Shown here piece by piece: positions 25,588-34,545 of a stretch of DNA of 64,000 nucleotides. Every line of letters begins with the position of its first letter. Positions within the stretch are counted from its first letter, which is position 1. The notes under the pieces are model-generated. The model saw only the letters and a list, made by a program, of their open reading frames with translations, made no database searches and was not told the DNA's origin. Source of the DNA: Streptomyces sp. SAI-135 (GTDB lineage: Bacteria > Actinomycetota > Actinomycetes > Streptomycetales > Streptomycetaceae); the NCBI RefSeq assembly GCF_029893805.1, contig NZ_JARXYP010000002.1:9114001-9178000 (forward strand), given 5' to 3'. Made by a program: the position numbers and the translations under genes.

Positions 25588-26880
25588 GTGATCATCAAGA
25601 ACGTGACCGTCATCGACGGCACCGGCGGTGCCGGCCTGCCCGCGATGGACGTCCGCATCGCCGACGGGCGATTCGAGGACATCCGTCCGTCCGGCGCGGA
25701 CACCGCCAGGGCGCCGAGCGGCGACGACGGCGAAGCGGTTCTGGACGGACGCGGCGGCTACCTGCTGCCAGGTCTGTGGGAGAGCCACACGCACCTCATG
25801 GGGTTCGCCATGCATTTGCCGCAAGCCAAGCGGCTGCCATACCTCCAGGGAATCCTGACCGACTATCTGCACTCCGGCATCACGTCGGTGTGTGATCTCG
25901 GGGGATCGGTCACGCAGGGCCGCACGATCCGTGAGGCCGGCCGGGCCAGCGGCACCGCGGCATCGTTGTTCTTCGCAGGACCCGTCTTCACCAGTGTCGG
26001 AGGCTGGCCCCTGTCGTTCCATGGCGAGCGTTCCATGGCCGTCGGAGTGGGCGATGCCGACGAGGCACATCGGCAGGTCGAGAAACTGCTCGATCAGGTC
26101 GACTTCGTCAAGTGCATCTTTGACGGAAAGCCCAGAGGCGGCGAGCGGGTTGCCCTGGCCGCGCTCGAGGCGATCATCCAGGTCGCGCACGGCGCGGGCA
26201 AGAAGGTACTGGTCCATGTGGCAACAGGCACGGATCTGCGGGAGGCGGTCACGGCCGGAGCCGACTGCATCGAGCACTCCTTCGTCCCGGAGGATCCCGC
26301 CGAGGTGAGCGAAGCGGAGCAGATCGCCGCCCTGCTGGCCGAGACGGGAACCCTTTACTGCCCAACGCTTGTCACCTGGGAGCAGTTGGGCCGCAGCGGG
26401 GACCCCGCCTACCTGGACGAACTCGTCGCTGAGGGGATCTCCTCGGCCGAGGATGCCGCTGCGATCGCGGCTCGGCCCTTCTGGGGCATGCCGTTCCCAC
26501 ACCACCCGGTCGACGAAGCACAGACCCGGTTCGATTACGCAATGCGCACGCTGCCCCTCTTCCATGAAGCCGGGGTCAAGCTCGTTGCCGGAAGTGACGT
26601 CGCGATGGGCATGCCCTCGCCCGGCAGCGCCCTGCTGCGTGAGTTGCAGCTGTTCGCCAAGGCCGGGCTGCCCCTGTCCGAGATCATCACCACGGCCACC
26701 GGTCGCGCCGCGGAAAAGATCGGGAAGCGGGACGTCGTGGGCACCGTGACTGCGGGCGCCGTTGCCGACGCTCTGCTCCTGGACGCCGACCCGCTCGCGG
26801 ACATCTCCCACCTGATCGATCCGCGGCACCGCCGGGCCGTCATCAGCGCCGGCCGTCTTATCTCACCGATCAACATCTGA
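25588..26880 (+). CDS. amidohydrolase-family protein
   Basis: 430 aa, metal-dependent TIM-barrel amidohydrolase of the imidazolonepropionase/prolidase-like class. N-terminal beta strand VIIKNVTVIDGTGG, metal motif HTHLMG (HxH) after LLPGLWES, later histidines in VLVHVATGTD and DCIEHSF, and catalytic Asp in VAGSDVAMG; C-terminal GTVTAGAVADALLLDADPLAD is standard. GTG at 25588 is used because it begins at the family's first strand; the open frame reaches 25504. It is followed 25 nt later by a carboxylesterase-like gene, so the pair probably hydrolysed related esters/amides. Substrate unknown. Confidence 0.88.
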   Translation: MIIKNVTVIDGTGGAGLPAMDVRIADGRFEDIRPSGADTARAPSGDDGEAVLDGRGGYLLPGLWESHTHLMGFAMHLPQAKRLPYLQGILTDYLHSGITSVCDLGGSVTQGRTIREAGRASGTAASLFFAGPVFTSVGGWPLSFHGERSMAVGVGDADEAHRQVEKLLDQVDFVKCIFDGKPRGGERVALAALEAIIQVAHGAGKKVLVHVATGTDLREAVTAGADCIEHSFVPEDPAEVSEAEQIAALLAETGTLYCPTLVTWEQLGRSGDPAYLDELVAEGISSAEDAAAIAARPFWGMPFPHHPVDEAQTRFDYAMRTLPLFHEAGVKLVAGSDVAMGMPSPGSALLRELQLFAKAGLPLSEIITTATGRAAEKIGKRDVVGTVTAGAVADALLLDADPLADISHLIDPRHRRAVISAGRLISPINI

Positions 26881-26905
26881 TGCGAACGATGCGCAGGAGT
26901 GTCTG

Positions 26906-28408
26906 ATGTCGAAAGACGTGCATGGCACCCAGGTGACTGTCGAGGGCGGCACCGTGGGAGGTCGTTTACGCGAGGGTGTCGTCTCCTTCCTGGGAGTCCC
27001 GTATGCCGCGCCACCTTTCGGGGCGGACAGGATGGGGCCCCCGCAGCCGGTGGTTCCGTGGCAGGGCGTCCGTGACGCGGCTCGCATGGGGCCGACGGTG
27101 CCGAAGGGGGACTACCCGCCTGCCTTCCGGCGGCTCTTCCCCGAGGTGGAGATCGGGGGAGAGGAGTGTCTCAACCGCAATGTATGGACGCCCGACCTCA
27201 AGGCAGGCGGCCTTCCGGTGCTGGTGTGGATTCATGGTGGTTCGTTCGCCAACGGTTCCAATTCCGTGGCGGCGTGCGACGGGTCGGCCTTGGCGCGTAG
27301 CGGCGTGGTCTGCGCGGCGATCAACTACCGGCTCGCCGCGGAGTGTTTCCTTTTCCTCGACGACTGCCTGGCCAACCTCGGCCTCCAGGACCAGGTGGCC
27401 GCGCTGGAGTGGGTGCGGGACAACATCGCCGCCTTCGGCGGTGATCCCGGGAACGTGACGATGGCGGGGGAGTCAGCCGGTGCGATGAGCGTGGCCACCC
27501 TGCTGGTGATGCCATCCGCGGCCGGGTTGTTCGCCCGCGCCATCACACAGTCCGGCGCCGCCGCCAACACGCTCACCGCCGAGCAGGGGCTGGCGGTCGG
27601 CAGCCTGCTGGCCGAGGCACTCGAAGTGCCGACCACCAGGGACGCCATCGCAGCCGTTCCGCAGGACCGGCCCAGGCGTGCCGCCTCCAAGGGGGTCACG
27701 GAGGTCCAACTCGGTACCGCCCCCGACAAGTGGGCAAGCCTGGACCTGAGGGGGCTGTCTTTCGCACCGGTGGTCGACGGCACCGTCCTGCCGGTCCATC
27801 CGCTGGACGCCGCTCGCGTCGGGGCCGGAGTCCCTGTTCCGCTGCTGACAGGCTGGAACCGCGACGAGAATCGCTTGGGCCTAGTGGCCGTGAACATGTT
27901 GGACACGGTGGAGGAATTCACCCTGCTCGCCGGGGCGGCGGGTACGGGCTTGGGCCAGAAGGGGTGGCGATCTACCGCGCCGCGCGTCCCGGCGCGACCC
28001 CCCGGCGACCTGCTCGCGGCGATCGGCACCGACTGGTCCTACGCCCTTCCGGCCCTCCAGTACGCCGAAGCCCGCATCGCCGGGGATGCGGGCCCACCTG
28101 GGTGTACCGCTTCGACCACCTGGAGGCGGCCGACAACCACGGCTTCGGCTCGTGCCACGCCACCGAGCTGCCGTTCGTCTTCCGGACGGAGAACCACGAC
28201 AGCGTACGGGCCCTCATCGGAGACCATCCCTCGCCGGCGACAGCCGCCACAGCACACGAGGCGTGGGTGTCCTTCGCGCGGAAGGGGACGCCCGGCTGGG
28301 AGCCCTATGACACAACCTGCACGTACCACCGCTCTGATCGGGGAGAAGATTCGTGTGGTCGACGATCCCGCCCCCGACGAGCGTCACGCCTGGGGCGGCA
28401 TTTTCTAG
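26906..28408 (+). pseudogene. carboxylesterase (type B / PNB esterase) with several frameshifts
   Basis: A 500-codon frame is open throughout, and its first about 350 residues are a normal carboxylesterase: FLGVPYAAPPFG, oxyanion region VLVWIHGGSFANGSN, nucleophile elbow GGDPGNVTMAGESAGAMS. The signal then moves: GPEGVAIYRAARPGATP (frame +2) near 27950, DLLAAIGTDWSYALPALQ (back) near 28000, PTWVYRFDHLEAADNHGF (frame +2, with the catalytic-His-type region) from about 28095, and GEKIRVVDDPAPDERHAWGG (back) at the end. Four shifts, mostly at C or G runs. Either decayed or affected by homopolymer errors. Confidence 0.72.
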
Positions 28409-28459
28409 CGTGATGCGCTGAAACTCAGGCTCAAGAGGCCGTCTCGATCGGCTGGGTCA

Positions 28460-28700
28460 GAAGCCTGACGGTTCGTGTTGGGGGAGCTGACAGGTCCGAA
28501 TCCTGTGGACCGGTGCAAGAAAGGATCGAAGATCCACCTAAATACGGGCGGACCGGTCTGCTCCTCTCTGTCGGTATCTCCGGCGCCAACCTGCACGACA
28601 GCCAGGCCCTGGAGCCCCTCGTGCGGGGGATCCCGCCGATCCGCTCCCGCCGTGGCCAGCGTCGGCGCAAGCCCGCCGAGACACACGCTCACCAGTTGAG
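28460..28700 (+). mobile_element. IS5-family OrfB fragment
   Basis: Plus-strand ELTGPNPVDRCKKGSKIHL, then in another frame GISGANLHDSQALEPLVRG and IPPIRSRRGQRRRKPAETHA. This matches the start of OrfB of the IS at 21197-22056 and stops where the next element begins. Confidence 0.72.
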
Positions 28701-28710
28701 ACGACCTCTG

Positions 28711-29840
28711 AGAGGTCGTTTTCATCTGCCTCGAACAGGTATGGGGCGATTCTCGGGGTGCGGGGTGGCGGTGCGGAAGGGGCTGTGGGTGTGGTCGGGT
28801 CCTGTGGGCCCTGCGGGGTGACGGGCGGGGCGGGATGCGACTCGTTCCTGTCTCATCCCAGGATGCCCCCGTCTTCGTGGCCGTGTGCTTCGGGCGCCGT
28901 TGCTTCGCGCCTGGCAACCCCCCGATCCGCGGCGATACGCCGGAAGCATGCCGTCGCGACGTCCGTATCCGAGTGATCTGTCCGATGCCCGCTGGGAGTT
29001 GATCGAGCCGGTGCTCTCGGCCTGGCGCTTCGAGCGCCGCGGCCGGGCTCTGGACTTCGGCCGGCCACCCGAGCACGACCTGCGCGACATCATGGACGCG
29101 ATCTTGTATGTGGACCGCACCGGGATCCAGTGGCGCTATCTCCCGCACGACTTCCCGCACTGGAACACGGTCTATGGCTACTTCGCCAAGTGGCAGCAGG
29201 AAGGTGTGTTCGCCCATCTCAACGGCCTGCTCAGGCAACTGTTACGGGAGAAGGAAGGACGGAACAGCGAGCCGTCGGCCTGCGTGATCGACGCCCAGAG
29301 CGTCAAGACCTCCACCAGCGTTCATGTCTCCAGCCAGGGCATCGACGCCGGGAAAAAGATCGTGGGCAGGAAGCGGAACATCGTCACCGACACCCTCGGT
29401 CTCCTGCTGGCCGTGCTGGTCACCGCGGCGAGCGTGCAGGACTCCGTCGCCGGGACCTGGCTCCTGGACCAGGTCGCCGCCGACCACCCTGGCATCCGCA
29501 AAGTGTGGGTGGACGGCGGCTACCGCCAGCACCTCGTGGAGCACGCCGCCGCCCTCGGCATCGACATGGAAATCACCGCGCGCGCACCTGGGACCAGGGG
29601 CTTCACCCCGATCCCGAAGCGCTGGAGCGTCGAGCGGACCTACGGCTGGCTCATGCTCCACCGCCGTCTCGCCCGCGACTACGAGACCCTGACCGTCCGT
29701 TCCGAAGCCATGATCCACCTCGCCATGACCGATCTCATGGCCCGCCGCCTCACCAGCGAGAACACCATCTCCTGGCGCGATCCGACACGGCACACCAAAC
29801 GGCAGATTCCGGGATGAAACAACGGGAGAAAACGACCTCT
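28711..29840 (+). mobile_element. IS5-family insertion sequence (about 1.13 kb), apparently intact
   Basis: AGAGGTCGTTTTC at 28711-28723 is matched in reverse complement at 29828-29840, giving 13-bp terminal inverted repeats around one full transposase gene. It cut the neighbouring IS fragment on its left and ends 47 bp before the gene at 29888. No clear target duplication. Confidence 0.8.
28948..29817 (+). CDS. IS5-family transposase
   Basis: 289 aa, full length. DUF4096-like N-terminus (SDLSDARWELIEPVLSAWRF, GIQWRYLPHDFPHWNTVYGY) and a DDE domain: VIDAQSVKTST (first Asp), KVWVDGGYRQHLVEHA (second Asp), WSVERTYGWLMLHRRLARDY (Glu). A single continuous frame, unlike the two-frame IS at 21197. 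The ATG at 28948 corresponds to the family start. Confidence 0.92.
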   Translation: MPSRRPYPSDLSDARWELIEPVLSAWRFERRGRALDFGRPPEHDLRDIMDAILYVDRTGIQWRYLPHDFPHWNTVYGYFAKWQQEGVFAHLNGLLRQLLREKEGRNSEPSACVIDAQSVKTSTSVHVSSQGIDAGKKIVGRKRNIVTDTLGLLLAVLVTAASVQDSVAGTWLLDQVAADHPGIRKVWVDGGYRQHLVEHAAALGIDMEITARAPGTRGFTPIPKRWSVERTYGWLMLHRRLARDYETLTVRSEAMIHLAMTDLMARRLTSENTISWRDPTRHTKRQIPG

Positions 29841-29887
29841 GAATACCGAGGAGGATGGTCGGCAGCAACCTGCTGCAGCCCCACACC

Positions 29888-30625
29888 ATGAACACCAGCA
29901 CCCGCCACCAGGTTCACATCACCCGCGACGGCCAACTCAGTATCGACAGTGAACCGCAGGTCGTTCCCGACGAGGTCGACCCCTCACAGGCCGTCATCCA
30001 GATCCTCCATGTCGAAGCAGTCGGCAGCGGCCTCCCAGTCCTCGTCCAGGTCCAGGATGACCGCACCCGCTCCCGGTTCGACATGCGCGTCATGCCCGAC
30101 GGCACCACCCAGGCCCCGGCAACCGCGTCCGCTCAACGGGTGGCAACCGAGCCGCAGCAACAAGAGGGCAGTCTCCTCGACCGGCTCACCGCTGCCCAGG
30201 CCGCCGGTCGGGTCCACGACTTCGACCTGGCCATACCGGCTGCTGATGCCATCCTGCAGCAGCTCAGCGCAGAGCAGGGCGACATGGCGGCCGCGACCCT
30301 TGAGGCAGCGCAATTCCGTGCGGATCTGGCCTACTTGAGCGGCGAGTACATCGTCGCCACCGCCTCCTGGATCCGGCTCGCCCTCGCCTGGTACGACCGG
30401 CTCGGACCGGGCAGGCGGCGCACCCAAGTGGCAGCGCAGAACGCCGTCCAGGCCTGGATGCACCTGCCCCTGTGTCAGGCACGGCCACTGGCTTCCGACC
30501 TTGTCGACATGCTCTTGGAAGTGACCGCCCCTGAGCGCACCGAGACGATGCGCGCACACATCGCCGAGCGGCTCGGACAACCGAGCAGCCAAGACCATGT
30601 CGTCTGTGGTGAGACGGACGTATAG
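29888..30625 (+). CDS. hypothetical helical (TPR-like) protein
   Basis: 245 aa. The first 85 residues are charged and beta-like (QVHITRDGQLSIDSEPQVVP); the rest is helical, with AAQFRADLAYLSGEYIVATA and SWIRLALAWYDRLGPGRRRT looking like tetratricopeptide-type pairs. No signal peptide or membrane segment. The IS ending 47 nt upstream may have replaced its promoter or removed a partner gene; no strong ribosome-binding site is seen before the ATG. Function not recognised; similar repeats occur in Streptomyces scaffold proteins next to kinases. Confidence 0.55.
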   Translation: MNTSTRHQVHITRDGQLSIDSEPQVVPDEVDPSQAVIQILHVEAVGSGLPVLVQVQDDRTRSRFDMRVMPDGTTQAPATASAQRVATEPQQQEGSLLDRLTAAQAAGRVHDFDLAIPAADAILQQLSAEQGDMAAATLEAAQFRADLAYLSGEYIVATASWIRLALAWYDRLGPGRRRTQVAAQNAVQAWMHLPLCQARPLASDLVDMLLEVTAPERTETMRAHIAERLGQPSSQDHVVCGETDV

Positions 30626-30692
30626 GACACGGTCCGACGGCAGTGTCACCCCATTGGCTGCCCAGCCCAGGACCCGACGTACAGGAGAGACC

Positions 30693-31646
30693 ATGCGAGC
30701 CATCCGGTATGACCGTTTCGGCGGTCCTGAAGTGCTGCACGTCGCCGACGTGCCCACCCCTCGACCCGCGCCGGGGCAGGTCCTTGTCGAGGTGTACGCC
30801 GCGGGCGTGGACGCCGGGGAGATCGCCTTCCGCAAGGGCCGACTTCGTGCTGTGAGCCGGACGAGGCTCCCCCGCGGCGTCGGAGGGGACTTCACGGGCC
30901 GCGTCGCAGAGTTGGGAGCCGGGGTGCGCGACTGGCGCGTGGGAGACCGGGTGTGGGGGCTGATGCCGCGCCTCGTCTTTGGTGCCGTCGCCGAGTACGT
31001 CGCCGTTCCCGAGCAGCGGCTCGCCCGGGCCCCGGAGAACCTGACTCCGCTGCAAGCCGCCGCGCTACCGACGTCGGGCACCACCGCCGTGACCGCCCTG
31101 ACCGAGAAGGCCGGCCTCGTCAGCGGCGAGCGGCTCCTGGTCCGTGGGGCCACGGGAGGCGTGGGAAGCGTCGCGGTGCAGTTGGGCAAGCCCCTCGGCG
31201 CCCACGTCACAGCCCTTGCCAGTGCCCGCAACCTCGGCTGGATCGTAGAACTGGGCGCCGACGAAGCCCTGGACTACCGCACGACCCGGCCGGAGGACCT
31301 CGACCGTTTCGATGTGATCCTCGACGTTGTGGGCACGCGCCTGGGCGCTTACCGGGCACGGCTCGCCCGCAGGGGGCGCATGGTCGCGCTGGCCTTCGAC
31401 CACGACCGTCCCCTTGCATCCATGGCCACCGTGGGGCTGCGGGCCGCCCTCACCCCCCACCGGATCAAAGCATTCAGCAATAACCCCTCCGCCGAGCGGA
31501 TCGCCGAACTCACCGAACTGGCCGAGACGGGAAGCGTCCGCCCCGCAGTGGACACCGTCTTCCCGATGGCCGACATCGCAGAAGCGCACCGCCGCCTCGA
31601 AGCAGGCGGCGTGCGCGGCAAATACGTCATCAGCGTGCAGCGCTGA
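30693..31646 (+). CDS. NADP-dependent quinone-oxidoreductase-like protein (MDR family)
   Basis: 317 aa with the GroES-like N-domain (MRAIRYDRFGGPEVLHVADV) and the nucleotide motif GATGGVGSVAVQLGK. It lacks the zinc cysteines of alcohol dehydrogenases and ends with the usual EAHRRLEAGGVRGKYVISV. AGGAGA precedes the ATG. It is related to but clearly different from the gene at 1334-2254. Monocistronic, followed by transposase debris; substrate unknown. Confidence 0.9.
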   Translation: MRAIRYDRFGGPEVLHVADVPTPRPAPGQVLVEVYAAGVDAGEIAFRKGRLRAVSRTRLPRGVGGDFTGRVAELGAGVRDWRVGDRVWGLMPRLVFGAVAEYVAVPEQRLARAPENLTPLQAAALPTSGTTAVTALTEKAGLVSGERLLVRGATGGVGSVAVQLGKPLGAHVTALASARNLGWIVELGADEALDYRTTRPEDLDRFDVILDVVGTRLGAYRARLARRGRMVALAFDHDRPLASMATVGLRAALTPHRIKAFSNNPSAERIAELTELAETGSVRPAVDTVFPMADIAEAHRRLEAGGVRGKYVISVQR

Positions 31647-31689
31647 GTGCATCCCGCGGGACTGTCCTTCAGGGCCCGGAGTGCCGCGG

Positions 31690-31865
31690 CTGCGTGCAAG
31701 CGCGTCGGGGCGGCAAGCGGGCCATGGTCGCGGTCATGTACAAGCACCCGATCGCGACCTGGTACGTCCTGCACGACCGCCTGCCCTACCGCGAGCTCGG
31801 TGCCCACCGCTCCGGTGTACGCCGACACCGAGCAACGCGGCTCGGCCGCTCGGGCCCGCCGGAGT
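31690..31865 (+). mobile_element. IS110-family transposase C-terminal fragment
   Basis: Plus-strand RGGKRAMVAVMYKHPIATWY then VLHDRLPYRELGAH resembles the end of IS110 transposases (KKRAIVAVAH...LxxGxxYRELG). Only the last about 50 codons remain. Confidence 0.5.
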
Positions 31866-32085
31866 AATCGATCTCATTCTTGACGCGGTGACCAGCCGGT
31901 GCCGACGGGCTGGAGCCGTGGATCGACGGACCGAATTCGTCAGCGCAGACGACCGTCGCCCCGTTGGGCGGGTCGGCGTAGAACTCGACGATCCACGTCC
32001 TTTTCCTCGAGTCCGCATCTCAATGATGCTTGAACACCGCCAGGGCTGTCGCGTCAGGTCTCCCAGGCCGCGCCCGTACCGGTGC
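31850..32085 (-). mobile_element. IS630-family transposase fragment
   Basis: Minus-strand KRTWIVEFYADPPNGATVVC, ADEFGPSIHG and HRVKNEIDYS correspond to the DDE core of IS630-type transposases (VxxxDExGPxxx). Both ends missing and at least one frameshift. Together with the IS110 scrap it forms the left border of the ESX island. Confidence 0.6.
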
Positions 32086-32363
32086 CGCCCTACTCCTTTG
32101 TTGACCAGCCCTTCAGCGGCTCGTGTGCGCGTCAGCTCGCCAATGAATGCCGACAGGAGCTGTACGAGCACATCCACGAGTTCGGGCTTGGCTTTGTGAC
32201 CACTGGGGCCCAGGCCGTGGCGTCGCGAAGGCGCGAGCCCGGCGGATTGGGCACGTCCCCTCTGTTGTGTTCAGAAGATGCTCAGGTGCTGCTCACTCGG
32301 TCCGATCATCGGCACGGAGATGTTTGACTACGGGACAACGATCGAGAAGGAAGGATTCCACCC
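32086..32363. other. leader of the ESX island
   Basis: No gene supported. The last 30 bases carry GAAGGAAGGA, the ribosome-binding site of the first WXG100 gene. Confidence 0.45.
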
Positions 32364-32729
32364 ATGGCTGTCGAGCCTTCCGTAAGCGTCGGTGGTGTGA
32401 CGTACCGGGTGACACCGGAGTACCTGGCTGATGCCTCCACCAATACGGCTACCACGGCGACGGAGATCGCCGGGCAACTAGCTGATCTGAAGCTCTATGT
32501 GACCAGCCTTGAGCAGAGCTGGCAGGGCATAGCCCACTCCGAGTTCCAGAACCTGATGGCGAAGTACGACGTTTACGCTCGCATGCTCAACGACGCCCTG
32601 GACGGAATCTCCAAAGGACTTCAGGGCAGCTACGTGAACTACAAGGACTCCGAACAGCAGAACCTGAACAACCTCACCCAGTTGGGCGAGGACGTTCCGA
32701 AGTCCCCGAGCGGCACGAACTTCAACTGA
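32364..32729 (+). CDS. WXG100-family protein (EsxA/EsxB-like)
   Basis: 121 aa. Two helices are separated by the WQG turn (LEQSWQGIAHSEFQNLM), the WXG100 hairpin signature; the tail YVNYKDSEQQNLNNLTQLG carries the Y-x-x-x-D/E secretion-type motif (YKDSE). A tight ribosome-binding site (GAAGGAAGGA) precedes it. First gene of the type VII island and likely heterodimer partner of the frameshifted WXG100 gene that follows. Secreted by the EccC/EccD machinery encoded downstream. Confidence 0.9.
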   Translation: MAVEPSVSVGGVTYRVTPEYLADASTNTATTATEIAGQLADLKLYVTSLEQSWQGIAHSEFQNLMAKYDVYARMLNDALDGISKGLQGSYVNYKDSEQQNLNNLTQLGEDVPKSPSGTNFN

Positions 32730-32798
32730 TCCATCCGCGTATCCAGCCGATTCATTTGCGCGTTCTTCCGCAGGGCCGGCGCGTTCGAGGAGTGATTC

Positions 32799-33114
32799 AT
32801 GGCCAACATCGACGGCACCGCCGATCTACGTAGGCGAAGGGCTTGAAGCCGCGGGCAGCACCATCAACGCCAGATCCGGAGAGATAACCACAGAACTCCA
32901 GCTGCTGAAAAACAAATTGTCGCCGCTGGCCGACGCGTGGAGGGAGAGCGAGGCCGCTACCTACTATCAGGACATGCAGAACGGGTGGGACCTGGCGGCC
33001 AACGGCCTTTTCGGAGAGGACGGCGTGCTCGGCCGCATTGCCCACGCCATGAATGTCAACTGGAACAACTACAGTGACGCCGAGTGGGCGAACGTGTCCA
33101 CCTGGCGGCGATGA
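32799..33114 (+). pseudogene. second WXG100-family gene, frameshifted near its start
   Basis: ATG at 32799 reads MANIDGT, then a one-base shift at about 32820 is needed to enter PIYVGEGLEAAGSTINARSG and the WXG100 body with SPLADAWRESEAATYYQDMQ (W-R-E turn) and NVNWNNYSDAEWANVSTW. Without correction translation ends at codon 16. The position (70 nt after the first WXG100 gene) and size fit an EsxB partner. Mutation or base-call error cannot be told apart here; the body itself shows no decay. Confidence 0.75.
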
Positions 33115-33176
33115 CGCACCACATTTCTCACCCGTCTCTTTGCGCCTCCCCTGTCTGAACACCGAAGGAAACATCT

Positions 33177-34523
33177 GTGCCCGATGAACGCTGCCGGGTC
33201 ACCGTGGTCGGCGACCGCAGGCAGGTCGACCTGGCACTCCCAGCCCAGGCCCCGATCGCCGAATACGTCCCGCGACTCGCCACCCTGTGCGGCCAGCCCG
33301 AGTCCGAGGGCATGCCCCCGGTATGGACACTCGCGCCGTCGGGAGGTTCCCCGATGGCCCCCGGCGACACGCTGTCGGGAGCAGGCATCGTGGACGGTGC
33401 CACCTTGTACCTGCGCGACCAGCGGGCCGCGGAGCTGAACGAGCTGACCATCACTGACCTTGACGAACAGATCGCGAACGCCCGTGACGACGGCGGCCTG
33501 TGGAGCGCCCGCCGGCGTGCCCAGAGCGTTCTCGGTGCGGGTCTGGCGGTCATGGTGATCTCGGCCGCCTGGCTCGGCGCGCATCGGATGGCGGGCGTGA
33601 CCGTGTTGTTCTTCGTGCTGGCCGCGCTGTGCTCGGCGTTGCTCGCCTGGTACTCCGAGCGCAAGAACTGGCCGCTGCCCCGTCCGGTGCGCCAGCTGCT
33701 CGCGCTGGCCGCTTGCCCGCTGCTGTCCTGCGCCGGCCTGGGAGCGCCGGTCGACGGCCCAGTGGCCACACCGTTCCTGGTGGTGGGAACCGCAGTGATC
33801 GGCGCGCTCGCCGGACTGGTCGCCTTCCCTGCTCTTGCCACGGTGCTACTCCAGACTCTGACACTGGTGACCGCGTTGTTCGTGGTGCCGCTGGTCGTGT
33901 CGGACGCGAGTCTGACCAGCTCGGTGGCGGCGGTGGCCCTGGTGCTGTTCGTGCTGACAGGGCTGCTGCCCCGGATCACCAGCCAGTTCGCGGTGCTCGT
34001 GCCCGACGGTCCGGACACCGGCGCCCCAGCTCTGAGCAGCGAAGAGGTCGCCGCCGTCGTCCGCCGGGGCAATGGGCTGCTCACCTTCCTCAGCATTGTC
34101 ACCGCGACCATCCTGACGGCCGCTCTGCTCACCCTGACCACCTCGCGGGACGCGTACGCCCTGTCCCTGGTGGCCTGCGTCAGCGGCGGGCTGCTGCTCC
34201 AGGCCGGCTCGATGCGCGTGCTGTCCAGCGTGATCCCGCTGCTGTCCGCCGGAGTGCTCGGGCTGCTCGCGCTGGCCGTACGAGCGCCCGAGTACCTCTT
34301 CGACTCGCCCAGCGCGGGAGCGCTGACCGCGTTCGCGGCGGGTGCCGTCCTGGTGGGCTGCGGGCTGTTCCTCGCCTTCGGTGCGGCCCTGCGTCCCATC
34401 GAGCCGGAGCGGCCCACCTGGCCCGGGGCCGTCGTCACCGCTCTCGTCGTCGCCGCCCTGCCGCTGACCGCCGGTGTCTTCGGTCTCTTCGGCTGGCTGA
34501 CCGGCCTGGGCGGTGACCTGTGA
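33177..34523 (+). CDS. eccD: type VII secretion integral membrane protein EccD
   Basis: 448 aa. The N-terminal about 85 residues form a YukD/ubiquitin-like domain (CRVTVVGDRRQVDLALPAQA, GDTLSGAGIVDGATLYLRD); about 11 hydrophobic segments follow from residue 115 on, as in EccD channel subunits. GTG start with GAAGGA upstream. Its stop overlaps the alternative upstream start of the next gene, so the two are probably translationally coupled. EccD dimers form the membrane pore of ESX-type systems. Confidence 0.92.
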   Translation: MPDERCRVTVVGDRRQVDLALPAQAPIAEYVPRLATLCGQPESEGMPPVWTLAPSGGSPMAPGDTLSGAGIVDGATLYLRDQRAAELNELTITDLDEQIANARDDGGLWSARRRAQSVLGAGLAVMVISAAWLGAHRMAGVTVLFFVLAALCSALLAWYSERKNWPLPRPVRQLLALAACPLLSCAGLGAPVDGPVATPFLVVGTAVIGALAGLVAFPALATVLLQTLTLVTALFVVPLVVSDASLTSSVAAVALVLFVLTGLLPRITSQFAVLVPDGPDTGAPALSSEEVAAVVRRGNGLLTFLSIVTATILTAALLTLTTSRDAYALSLVACVSGGLLLQAGSMRVLSSVIPLLSAGVLGLLALAVRAPEYLFDSPSAGALTAFAAGAVLVGCGLFLAFGAALRPIEPERPTWPGAVVTALVVAALPLTAGVFGLFGWLTGLGGDL

Positions 34524-34545
34524 CCGAGGGCCGGACCGGTGGACC

